NCBI GenBank assembly: GCA_964624765.1
Contig: CAZUZO010000167.1
Span: 1-6,223 of the forward strand
Direction of reading: 5' to 3'
DNA: 6,223 bases
DNA from: JAGTVB01 sp964624765
GTDB taxonomy: Bacteria > Pseudomonadota > Gammaproteobacteria > HK1
Numbering within the stretch: the stretch's first letter is position 1; every line of letters starts with the position of its first letter. The notes beneath the pieces were generated by a model. The model ran no database searches. It had not been told where the DNA came from and saw nothing but the letters and a program-made list of their open reading frames with translations. Below are positions 1-6,223 of the stretch, piece after piece. The translations under genes and the position numbers were made by a program.

Positions 1-206
1 AGAAGCTGTTTTAAAAACTACTGCGCTTGCCTGAGCGGCGTTGCGGGGCGTCTCGCAATGCTCATGTACTCCCTTGCACACTCCACTCCGGTGGTTACTC
101 GCCCCTTCGGCGCGAGCTTCCAGCTGTGCAAAATCGTTCCCAACGAATTTGTCACTATCGGGCACCTTACTCTGCCGGCGCCCGTGACATTTTTGAAACA
201 GCTTTT
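1..206. repeat. Structured element with inverted terminal arms (MITE-like or RNA-like)
   Basis: Bases 1-17 and the reverse complement of 190-206 agree at 15 of 17 positions (core AGCTGTTT/AAACAGCT-like arms followed by an A/T run), so the segment is bounded by an imperfect inverted repeat. Inside are short hairpins in series: TTGCG/CGCAA (41-45 with 54-58), CCAC/GTGG (83-86 with 91-94), CTCGCC with GGCG-CGAG (98-116, small bulge), AAAATCGTT/AACGAATTT (130-138 with 142-150, one mismatch, three-base loop), and GTCAC..GGGC with GCCC-GTGAC (151-188, four-base bulge). Short open frames cross it on both strands but show no recognisable protein. The layout fits a non-autonomous repeat element or a folded RNA in the 3' flank of the minus-strand coiled-coil gene. 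The left arm begins at the first base of the window, so the element may extend outside. The pairings are directly visible; the class is inference. Confidence 0.4.
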
Positions 207-214
207 CAGATCCG

Positions 215-1294
215 TCATTTCTCCTGAATTGCTCCGCGAGCCTGTTCACTCAAGATCTGCTGTAGACTCGTGAGGGACTTGTAGGCGGAGGAGCCTTCAA
301 CTGCCTTGAGCGCAATATCCTGCACCTTCTGATAAGCCGCTTCGATCTGCTGGGAGAGCTTGGCGATCTGGTCGTTCTGCTGTTCTACGGTTTTTTCTAG
401 CGAAGCGATGCGTGTGGTCAGTACATTTCGTTCACCATCGTATTCTTTCTTAAGCAGCTCCTCGCGATTTTTTGCTTCTGCCTTCAGTCTTTCTGTGGCG
501 TCCTTGACGGCTCGGGTAACGGCGGCTTCTATTTCACCCGTAAAACCCTGGACAGCTTCCTCTAGCTCGTTTAGTTTGTGTTCCCGCGCTGCGACAGCGC
601 GTTCTCTTTCCAGCAAAGATTTCTCGGCTTGTTCTTTGCTTTCTCGAAGCGTCTTCTCTAAATTGGCTTTTTCTTCTTGAAACTTGTCCGTCGCTAGGCG
701 CTTTTCCCGTTCGAATTCATAGGCGAAATTTTCTTTTTGTCGGTCGCGGCTTTTCTTTTCCTCAGCGTCCCTCTCTCGTATTTGGGCATCATGTTCCTTG
801 TTCTCTCTTTCCCACTCGGCTCGAAGGGTCAGAATCTCCCGATCCAGCTGTTGCCTGCGGGCGGCCATCTCGGTTTCGAAGTCGAGCCGTTTTTGATTCT
901 GCGTTTCGATCAGAGCGGCGAGGCTCGCGGCAGTCCGCTCAATCTCGTACACTTCTTGGAAATCTTTTTCCTTAAACTCGATCGCCTGCTGTACTGACTG
1001 GAATTTCTGCACTTCTTTTTCTAAGCGATCGGCAATCTGTGCCAGAGCATTGTTGATCTCAAGTTTCAAGTTATTAAGTTCTTTGGCAACACCTTCCGTA
1101 GAAAGCGATGCGGCGATGCCGACGACTTCGCTTTTTTTCCTTTCTTCAAGCTTCTTCTCTGGTCTTAGTGCTGCTTTGTCCTTCTCCTCAAACTGTCTTA
1201 GAAGGGCATTGTAGGCATCGATCATCTCCTTTTTTGTGTTGCTCATGGAGAGTTTTGGGGAGGGTGTGTCAGGTAGTGTCTTCTGCTCGGCCAT
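215..1294 (-). CDS. Long coiled-coil protein of unknown function
   Basis: This gene encodes about 359 residues, nearly all heptad-like and rich in Glu, Lys, Gln, Ala and Arg. Residues about 1-20 are Pro/Ser/Thr-rich and probably disordered. About 65-325 reads as almost continuous coiled coil, with the most charged stretch at about 140-240. A less charged tail (about 320-359) contains VQDIALKAVEGSS. The protein has no cysteine and one Trp (residue 161), and shows no signal peptide or membrane segment, so it is probably a cytoplasmic filament-like or scaffold protein. The ATG at 1294 is preferred because GAGA lies about six bases upstream; an ATG at 1351 (378 residues) and one at 1246 lack a ribosome binding site. 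Its GC content looks lower than that of the capsule genes, and it is transcribed away from them, so it is probably not part of capsule synthesis. Proteins like this are often labelled myosin- or SMC-like only because of composition; no ATPase motif is present. Certain as a gene, unknown in function. Confidence 0.8.
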   Translation of the reverse strand: MAEQKTLPDTPSPKLSMSNTKKEMIDAYNALLRQFEEKDKAALRPEKKLEERKKSEVVGIAASLSTEGVAKELNNLKLEINNALAQIADRLEKEVQKFQSVQQAIEFKEKDFQEVYEIERTAASLAALIETQNQKRLDFETEMAARRQQLDREILTLRAEWERENKEHDAQIRERDAEEKKSRDRQKENFAYEFEREKRLATDKFQEEKANLEKTLRESKEQAEKSLLERERAVAAREHKLNELEEAVQGFTGEIEAAVTRAVKDATERLKAEAKNREELLKKEYDGERNVLTTRIASLEKTVEQQNDQIAKLSQQIEAAYQKVQDIALKAVEGSSAYKSLTSLQQILSEQARGAIQEK

Positions 1295-1501
1295 GTTCGT
1301 CTCACAAACTGTTTTGCGGGGCGCTGCGACATCGTGGGTTCTGGCAGGCATATGTTAACCCAGTCGCCGAACGCCGCCAGCCCATGGGGTGCTTTCGATG
1401 GCTCGGCACAGCTCAAGTTAGCGCCTACTCCGACGATATAGCAGGTGTTTCCTGAAATCCGCAGCAGCACTCACCTCCCGGCCCAGCTCGATCGTGCTCG
1501 C
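1295..1501. other. Divergent intergenic region between coiled-coil gene and kpsC
   Basis: This stretch separates two genes transcribed in opposite directions, so both promoters should lie here. I see no clear sigma-70 promoter. The best AT-rich candidate for kpsC is TATAGC at 1437-1442, but no good -35 hexamer lies 16-18 bases before it. The palindrome CCCATGGG is at 1381-1388. An in-frame TAG at 1439-1441 marks the upstream limit of the kpsC frame, followed at once by a GTG (1445) that could be an alternative start. The first codons of the longer minus-strand version of the coiled-coil gene (start at 1351) would also fall here. Confidence 0.4.
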
Positions 1502-3595
1502 ATGGAAAGCGACCGCCAGTTTCACTGCATATTGACTTTCTCACGGGGCATCGCGCGCATACCACACCTGCGTGAATTCCTTCAGGTTCGAGAGATCGTC
1601 TCTGCGGATAGTTATCGCGGCCGCTGCCAAGCGGATGGCGTCGTCGGTTGGGGGCGAAAGCCAAACACGCTTGGCGCGCGCCGTTACGCTGAGCAGAACG
1701 GCCTCCCTTATCTGAGTCTCGAGGATGGCTTTCTACGGTCGGTGGGACTGGCCGTCAACGGCTATCCACCGCTTTCGCTGGTCATCGATGATCTGGGTAT
1801 CTACTACGATGCCAACCGACCGTCACGCCTGGAGGCATGGCTCAACGCCCCGCCAAGCCTAGCGGATCCCCTCGACAAGAGCGATATCTTGACCCGGGCA
1901 GAGCATTTGATCCAGCGCATTACCCACGCTGGGCTATCAAAATACAACGATACGCCGGCGGCGCCCCGTTGTTTCGAACCCCGGCAGCGACGGGTTCTCG
2001 TGGTAGACCAGACGGCCGGGGATCTCTCCGTGAGCTATGGCATGGGAACGCCGCAAACTTTCACCTCCATGCTCCAGGCTGCCCTGGATGAGCACCCTGA
2101 AGCAGAAGTGCTGGTGAAAACCCACCCTGATGTCATCGCCGGGAAGCGACGGGCCTATTTGGCTACTCGGCGAGAGACCGACCGGGTTCGGGTGCTGGGG
2201 CAACACATTAATCCCTTTGCGCTGTTGGCCCAAGTGGAACATGTCTATGTGGTGACCTCGTTGCTTGGCTTCGAGGCCTTGATGCTCGGCAAGCCGGTGA
2301 CGTGCTTTGGGGTTCCCTTCTACGCTGGCTGGGGACTGACTGATGATCGCGTTGCCATGCAGCGTCGCGCTCGGCGCCGCTCTCTGGCTCAGGTTTTCGC
2401 TGCCGCCTACATCTTGTATCCGCGCTACGTCGACCCAGACACGGGAAAGCGCGCGACCATCGAGCGGGTGGTCTCACACTTGGAGATTCAACGACGCCAG
2501 TTCAAGGCCAACCAGGGTCGCATCTATTGCTTCGGTTTCAGCCTGTGGAAGCGCAACTATGTTCGCGCCTATCTAAAATCTCCCGGAAACCAGATTCGGT
2601 TCCTGCGCAGCGTACGACAGGCCAGACGGCTGGAATTGGATTCTAGCGTGCGGATCGCCGTCTGGGGTGCCAAAGCGAGCCGGCAGCTCGAGGCACTGGC
2701 CGCCACCCATGGGATTCCGATCTGGCGGTTGGAGGACGGTTTTCTGCGTTCGGTAGGCCTCGGATCGGATCTGACCCCGCCTGCCTCACTGGTGGTCGAT
2801 ACCCGCGGGATCTATTTCGATCCCTCCGTTCCTAGCGATCTCGAACATCTGCTGCAAAATGAGCGATTCACTGAGGCTGAACTCGAGCGCGCCCAGCAAT
2901 TGCGCACCCTGATCCTCGCTAGAGGACTCAGCAAATACAATGTCGGCGCACGCGGCCGCCTCAGAGTCTTCCGGGATCCCGGCCAGCGGTGCATTTTGGT
3001 GCCGGGGCAGGTGCCCGACGATGCCTCCATTCGCCTTGGCTGCGGTGAGATTTCCACTGACGTGGCGTTGCTGAAAACGGTACGGGCGGAACATCCGGAT
3101 GCTTTCCTGCTGTACAAGCCGCACCCGGATCTCTTGAGCCGGAATCGCCGTGGTGGACCGGGCGATGTGGTTGCCTTGGGCGACCTGTACGATCAGCTGG
3201 TGCTGGATCGCAGCATTGCGGATTGCCTGACTGTTACCCATGAGGTGCACACCATGACCTCCCTCGTGGGCTTTGAGGCTCTGCTGCGTGGCGTGCCGGT
3301 TACCACCTATGGTAGGCCGTTCTATGCCGGATGGGGACTGACCGAGGACCGTATGCCTTTGCCTAGGAGAAGCCGAAGGCTGACCGTCGACGAGCTGGTG
3401 GCAGGTGTTCTCATTCGCTATCCCCGTTACCTCAATCGTCGGACCGGTACCTTCACATCTCCGGAAGCCGTCGTGGCTGAGCTGGCAGGCCAATGCGCGC
3501 GCCAGCGAAGTGCGAGCTCACTGTTCCTGCCGTGGCCGGTGCGTCAGCTGCGAAAGTTTGCCCATCTGTGCAAAGGACTCGCCTATGCCAGTTAA
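1502..3595 (+). CDS. kpsC: KpsC: dual-module beta-Kdo transferase for the capsule lipid linker
   Basis: KpsC extends the poly-beta-Kdo linker of group 2 capsules on the cytoplasmic face of the inner membrane, using CMP-Kdo; its two modules are known to form alternating linkages. The 697-residue product shows this duplication clearly. Module 1 has LEDGFLRSVGL at 73-83, SKYN at 146-149, DQTAGDLSVSYG at 169-180, KTHPD at 206-210, TSLLGFEAL at 252-260 and FYAGWGLT at 273-280. Module 2 repeats them in order: LEDGFLRSVGL at 410-420, SKYN at 477-480, GQVPDDASIRLG at 502-513, KPHPD at 539-543, TSLVGFEAL at 586-594 and FYAGWGLT at 607-614. The His-Pro motif is typical of this CMP-sugar-using fold. Length is close to the usual 670-700. 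There is no signal peptide. The ATG at 1502 is chosen because family similarity begins soon after it (RIPHLREFL at 19-27); the GTG at 1445 would add 19 residues without similarity. No clear ribosome binding site precedes either. kpsS follows with an 11-base overlap. Both modules keep their key motifs, so the enzyme looks intact. Confidence 0.93.
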   Translation: MESDRQFHCILTFSRGIARIPHLREFLQVREIVSADSYRGRCQADGVVGWGRKPNTLGARRYAEQNGLPYLSLEDGFLRSVGLAVNGYPPLSLVIDDLGIYYDANRPSRLEAWLNAPPSLADPLDKSDILTRAEHLIQRITHAGLSKYNDTPAAPRCFEPRQRRVLVVDQTAGDLSVSYGMGTPQTFTSMLQAALDEHPEAEVLVKTHPDVIAGKRRAYLATRRETDRVRVLGQHINPFALLAQVEHVYVVTSLLGFEALMLGKPVTCFGVPFYAGWGLTDDRVAMQRRARRRSLAQVFAAAYILYPRYVDPDTGKRATIERVVSHLEIQRRQFKANQGRIYCFGFSLWKRNYVRAYLKSPGNQIRFLRSVRQARRLELDSSVRIAVWGAKASRQLEALAATHGIPIWRLEDGFLRSVGLGSDLTPPASLVVDTRGIYFDPSVPSDLEHLLQNERFTEAELERAQQLRTLILARGLSKYNVGARGRLRVFRDPGQRCILVPGQVPDDASIRLGCGEISTDVALLKTVRAEHPDAFLLYKPHPDLLSRNRRGGPGDVVALGDLYDQLVLDRSIADCLTVTHEVHTMTSLVGFEALLRGVPVTTYGRPFYAGWGLTEDRMPLPRRSRRLTVDELVAGVLIRYPRYLNRRTGTFTSPEAVVAELAGQCARQRSASSLFLPWPVRQLRKFAHLCKGLAYAS
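3573..3577 (+). promoter_or_regulatory. Ribosome binding site for kpsS inside kpsC
   Basis: AAGGA lies seven bases before the ATG at 3585, within the last codons of kpsC. It fixes the kpsS start at 3585 rather than at upstream in-frame codons (the frame opens before 3405), and it suggests translational coupling of the two genes. Confidence 0.75.
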
Positions 3596-4760
3596 CGCCT
3601 TGCTTCTGCAGGGGCCGGTTGGGCCCTTCTTCAGCCGACTCGCCGAGCAGCTGCAACGCCAGGGGATACCTGTTTCCAAGATCAACTTTAATGGCGGCGA
3701 TGCGTTTTTTTACCGCCACCGCGCGATGGCCTATCGCGGCGATCTGGCAGGGTGGCCACGTTTTTTCGAGGAGCAGATCGATACGCTCGCCATCGATCGC
3801 GTCTATCTGTTCGGTGCCTGCCGTCCTTACCATGCCATCGCTCGCGCTATCGCCATGCGGCGAGCGATGCCGGTTTTCGTGTTTGACGAAGGTTATTTAC
3901 GACCCGACTACATCACGATGGAGCAAGCTGCGCTGAACGGCGCGTCATTGACACCGCGTGATGCCCACTTCTACCGAGAGCTAACGGTCAAGGAGCTTCC
4001 GCCTGGGCGCTCAGTCGGTCAGGCCTACAGGACCATGGCCTGTTATGCCAGCCTTTACTATGTGGCCGGTTACCTTGGCCGCAGCCAGTATCCTCACTAC
4101 CAGCATCATCGCTCCTTCGACGTCTTCGGCGAGGCGGGCAAATGGCTACGCTCGGGCTTTCGTAAACTGCGATACCGAGCCCTTGAGCGAAACATCTGGG
4201 GCCGGCTCCAAACGACACTGAAGAACCGCTATTTTTTGGTCCCATTACAAGTCTACTGCGACACGCAAGTCGTTTACCGTTCACCTTTCCGTTGCGTGAC
4301 TCAGTTCATCGAAACCGTGGTGGCTTCCTTTGCCGCCCACGCTACGACCGATACGGTGTTAGTCATCAAGCACCATCCCATGGATCGGGCTTACCGCGAC
4401 TACACCCAGCTCATCGCTGCCTTGAGCCAACGCTATGAACTCGAGGGACGCTTGTTTTACGTGCATGACTGCCATTTGCCCACCCTGCTTCGATACGCCC
4501 TCGGTACGGTTGTCATCAACAGCACGGTGGGACTCTCTTCTTTATACCACGGCACGCCGGTCAGGGTGCTCGGGCAGGCGGTCTACGATGTTCCAGGCCT
4601 CACCTTCCAGGATTCCCTGGATGAATTCTGGCGCGCCCCGGGACGAGTCGATCCAGATCTTTACCGACGTTTCCGCGCCTACCTATTGAACACAACGCAA
4701 ATCAATGGGAACTTCTACCGGCGACTCGCGAATACCGGCAATCCCATGGGCGTGGTGTGG
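3585..4760 (+). CDS. kpsS: KpsS: first beta-Kdo transferase of the capsule lipid linker (3' end lost in gap)
   Basis: KpsS adds the first Kdo to lyso-phosphatidylglycerol, giving the primer that KpsC then lengthens. The 392 readable residues show the family pattern: QGPVGPFFSRL at 9-19, FNGGD at 35-39, a DEGYLRP motif at 101-107, VPLQV at 219-223, KHHPMDR with the conserved His-Pro at 262-268, and NSTVGLSSL at 312-320, followed by the Gly- and Tyr-containing segment near 330-340. Start at 3585 is supported by AAGGA seven bases upstream and by similarity beginning at residue 3. The reading runs into 100 N at 4761. The E. coli protein is about 390 residues, so only a short C-terminal tail is probably missing. 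A nominal TGA in this frame at 4875-4877 beyond the gap has no meaning unless the gap length is real. The start lies inside kpsC, so the two are surely cotranscribed. No other kps gene (export or CMP-Kdo synthesis) is visible. Confidence 0.9.
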
Positions 4761-4860
4761 NNNNNNNNNNNNNNNNNNNNNNNNNNNNNNNNNNNNNNNN
4801 NNNNNNNNNNNNNNNNNNNNNNNNNNNNNNNNNNNNNNNNNNNNNNNNNNNNNNNNNNNN
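4761..4860. other. Assembly gap (100 N)
   Basis: There are exactly 100 undetermined bases. A round number like this is the usual placeholder for a scaffold gap of unknown size. The end of kpsS, any downstream capsule genes, and the promoter and operator of higBA are all hidden here. Confidence 0.98.
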
Positions 4861-4873
4861 CTACACTTAACGC

Positions 4874-5155
4874 ATGATCAAGACTTTCGCGGACCGGCTT
4901 ACCCAGGAACTGTACACCACAGGCAAAGCCAAGCGACTTCCAGCGGATGTGGCCAAACGGGCTGCGCGTAAGCTGGAGTATGTGGATCTGGCTACGCGAC
5001 TGGATGATCTAAAGGTTCCGCCCGGCAATCGGCTTCATTCACTGGACGGCGATCGAAAGGGGCAGTACTCGATCTCGATTAATGACCAATGGCGTATTTG
5101 TTTCCGGTTCGTGGACGGTGATGCCTATGATGTTGAAGTCTGTGATTATCATTGA
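4874..5155 (+). CDS. higB: HigB-type toxin (RelE superfamily ribosome-dependent mRNA interferase)
   Basis: HigB toxins cut mRNA on the ribosome and stop growth unless bound by HigA. The 93-residue product has the family length and signature: the helical N-terminal part (residues 1-45), then LKVPPGNRLHSLDGDRKGQY at 46-65, SISINDQWRICFRF at 66-79, and the closing DGDAYDVEVCDYH at 81-93. The conserved basic and aromatic residues around the NRLH, INDQWR and DYH motifs, which form the active site region in RelE-like toxins, are all present, so the toxin looks functional. The toxin-first order, with the antitoxin starting 14 bases later, is typical of higBA. Only 13 bases upstream are known before the gap, so the start at 4874 rests on similarity (MIKTFADRLTQELY is a normal N-terminus) and not on a ribosome binding site. 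Confidence 0.93.
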   Translation: MIKTFADRLTQELYTTGKAKRLPADVAKRAARKLEYVDLATRLDDLKVPPGNRLHSLDGDRKGQYSISINDQWRICFRFVDGDAYDVEVCDYH

Positions 5156-5157
5156 AT

Positions 5158-5165
5158 GGGGTGAG
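5158..5165 (+). promoter_or_regulatory. Ribosome binding site for higA
   Basis: GGGGTGAG sits four bases before the ATG at 5170 and just after the higB stop (5153-5155). It supports 5170 as the higA start over a TTG at 5152 that overlaps the higB stop. Confidence 0.6.
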
Positions 5166-5169
5166 AAAT

Positions 5170-5484
5170 ATGAGCATTCCGAATACAACCAGGATCAAGC
5201 GTCGGCCCACCCACCCGGGGGAGATGCTGCGTGAAGATTTTCTGCCCGATTATCGGCTTACTGTTTCCACCTTGGCTGAGGCCTTGGGCGTCTCGCGGCA
5301 GTCGATTAATGAGTTGCTGCGTGAACGCCGGAGTATCAGCCCGGAGATGGCGCTTCGGTTGGGACGCCTGTTTGGTAATTCACCTGAATTCTGGCTTGAC
5401 GCCCAGAGAACTGTGGATCTGTGGGATGCCGCAGAGGCAATAAAGAAAGATGTGGCTCGCATCAAACCACTAAATGCCGCATAA
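5170..5484 (+). CDS. higA: HigA-type antitoxin (XRE-family helix-turn-helix)
   Basis: HigA binds and neutralises HigB and, with it, represses the shared promoter. The 104-residue product begins with the family hallmark RPTHPGEMLREDFLP at residues 12-26. It continues with an XRE helix-turn-helix at about 30-69 (LAEALGVSRQSINELLRERR is the turn and recognition part) and the FGNSPEFWLDAQ segment at 68-79 typical of this antitoxin family. The C-terminal helix ends in VARIKPLNAA, so the gene looks complete. The start at 5170 is backed by GGGGTGAG. It is cotranscribed with higB. Autoregulation is known for the family, but the promoter lies in the assembly gap. Sequence resembling an IS66 transposase begins directly after the stop codon, and I see no terminator hairpin between them. 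Confidence 0.93.
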   Translation: MSIPNTTRIKRRPTHPGEMLREDFLPDYRLTVSTLAEALGVSRQSINELLRERRSISPEMALRLGRLFGNSPEFWLDAQRTVDLWDAAEAIKKDVARIKPLNAA

Positions 5485-6223
5485 TCGGGTCGCCGGGGGT
5501 TTCTCTCCCATAGGCGCCAACTGAGCTTGCCGATCAGCGACACGGTCGTGCATCGGCCCGAGGCGTGTGCGCGGTGTGGCCAAGTGCTGGAGCTGGAAGC
5601 GTTCATTGCCCACACGGGGTTGTATGGGCTGGATGTGGAGCGCACGGCCGGTGACGGGCTGCAGGGTTTGCAGGTCCGTCACGACAAGCATCTTTATGGT
5701 GAGATCGGCTGCTCCTGCGGGCACGTGAACCGCACCGAGCCGGCGCGTTGCCCGGCGGAGCCGCTGTGGGAGGTGGAGCTGAGCGAATGGCACCGGGTGG
5801 GGCCCATGGCTTTGAGTCTGATGGTGTGCTTGGTCGGTGCGGATGCGCCTGTCAAGACGGCGGATCAAAGAGCTTCTGGGTGACGGGCTGGGCGTGGAAC
5901 TGAGCACCCGCACGATCAACCCATGTATCCACGAAGCGGGTCGGGCGGTGGAGCCGATCGAAGCGCAGCGGGTAGACGCGTTGCAGCAGGCTTCGCTGGC
6001 CTATGCCGATGAGACGCCGTGGAAGGAATGGGGCCCGTTACTGTGGCGGTGGGTGATCACGACGTCCACCGTGTGCCTGTACTTTATCGGCTACCGCAGT
6101 CAAGCGATCCGAGCCAATGTTTTCGGTGAGGGCTTTGTCGGCTGGCTGATGAGCGAGGGTGACCCGGTCTACCGCCGGTTCCGACATCGGCTGCGCTGTT
6201 GGGCCCCTCTGCAGCGCAAAGCG
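5485..6223 (+). mobile_element. IS66-family insertion sequence remnant, truncated on the left and running off the window
   Basis: All DNA from the base after the higA stop to the window end can be read as part of an IS66-type transposase gene in two successive frames. No left terminal inverted repeat, no target duplication and no accessory tnpA/tnpB genes of a complete IS66 element are seen. The left boundary is therefore a truncation or recombination junction near 5485-5500, and the right end is unknown. Confidence 0.8.
5485..6223 (+). pseudogene. IS66-family transposase (TnpC-like), N-truncated, frameshifted and with altered core residues
   Basis: The first frame (open from 5485; the first start-like codon is a TTG at 5527) carries the IS66 zinc-ribbon region: CARC near 5566-5577, CSCGH near 5710-5724, then VELSEWHRVGP. 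It would stop at 5881-5883. The family sequence continues in the next frame from about 5837: MRLSRRRIKELLGDGLGVEL from 5843, CIHEAGRAVEP, YADETPWKEWG (catalytic Asp at 6008-6010), then LMSEGDPVY and CWAPLQRKA at the window edge. Dropping one G near 5836 gives C-L-V-V-R-M-R, matching the usual C-L-x-x-R-M-R spacing, so a one-base insertion explains the shift. Two expected core residues differ: the usual SDGY motif reads SEGD (Asp to Glu at 6155-6157), and CWAH reads CWAP (6206-6208). The N-terminal part of TnpC (roughly 100 or more residues) is absent. It is almost certainly inactive. Family assignment is from recall of motifs. Confidence 0.88.

Noticed and set aside
1..214. CRISPR array or integron attC site
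   Set aside because: There are no equal direct repeats with spacers, and no paired core sites of the attC type; the symmetry is inverted and irregular.
360..997. Plus-strand open frames opposite the coiled-coil gene (360-680 and 737-997)
   Set aside because: Their composition (Ser/Phe/Leu-rich) is what the antisense of Glu/Lys-rich coiled-coil codons gives, and no ribosome binding site or family is recognisable.
1445..1501. Extended kpsC start at GTG 1445
   Set aside because: It lies directly after an in-frame TAG, has no ribosome binding site, and the added residues do not resemble KpsC.
2786..3493. 235-codon minus-strand open frame inside kpsC
   Set aside because: It is a shadow of the strongly supported second KpsC module, with no recognisable motif.
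3405..3584. Upstream extension of the kpsS frame
   Set aside because: It overlaps coding kpsC, has no similarity to KpsS, and a proper ribosome binding site precedes the ATG at 3585.
4761..4877. kpsS continuing through the N run to the TGA at 4875-4877, overlapping the higB start
   Set aside because: The frame across 100 placeholder bases is meaningless, so the apparent ATGA overlap is not evidence of coupling.
5485..5510. Possible terminator after higA
   Set aside because: There is a G run and a short pyrimidine stretch but no stable hairpin followed by a T run.
5470..5919. 149-codon minus-strand open frame and the related frame at 5250-5645
   Set aside because: Both are antisense to higA and the transposase remnant, whose plus-strand motifs are clear. 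Their Pro/Arg/His-rich composition is typical of shadow frames.

Overview
The window looks like a piece of a scaffolded draft genome of a Gram-negative proteobacterium, probably a gammaproteobacterium. The evidence is a group 2-type capsule gene pair (kpsC-kpsS), a HigBA toxin-antitoxin pair and an IS66-type transposase remnant. The lineage is an inference from gene content; no rRNA or tRNA is present to support it.

Layout. Positions 1-206 hold a non-coding, highly structured stretch: two outer arms that match as an inverted repeat in 15 of 17 positions enclose about five small hairpins, as in a MITE-like or structured-RNA element. Positions 215-1294 (minus strand) encode a long, cysteine-free coiled-coil protein of unknown function. 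A divergent intergenic region of about 207 bases follows. Positions 1502-3595 encode KpsC and 3585-4760 encode KpsS, overlapping by 11 bases. A run of exactly 100 N (4761-4860) then cuts off the 3' end of kpsS and hides everything up to 13 bases before higB. Positions 4874-5155 and 5170-5484 encode the HigB toxin and HigA antitoxin. From directly after higA to the window end lies an IS66-family transposase remnant that lacks its N-terminal part, carries a one-base frameshift near 5836, and has substitutions at two normally conserved core positions.

How the genes work together. KpsS and KpsC are the enzymes that build the poly-beta-Kdo linker joining group 2 capsular polysaccharides to lyso-phosphatidylglycerol. 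KpsS places the first Kdo and the two-module KpsC extends the chain. Their overlap and the ribosome binding site inside the kpsC end point to coupled expression. HigBA is an autonomous stability module, and the transposase relic beside it marks the right side as accessory DNA. Because of the gap, adjacency of the capsule genes and higBA is only as good as the scaffolding.

I found no convincing new multi-gene system. The least explained items are the structured element at the left edge and the orphan coiled-coil protein next to it.
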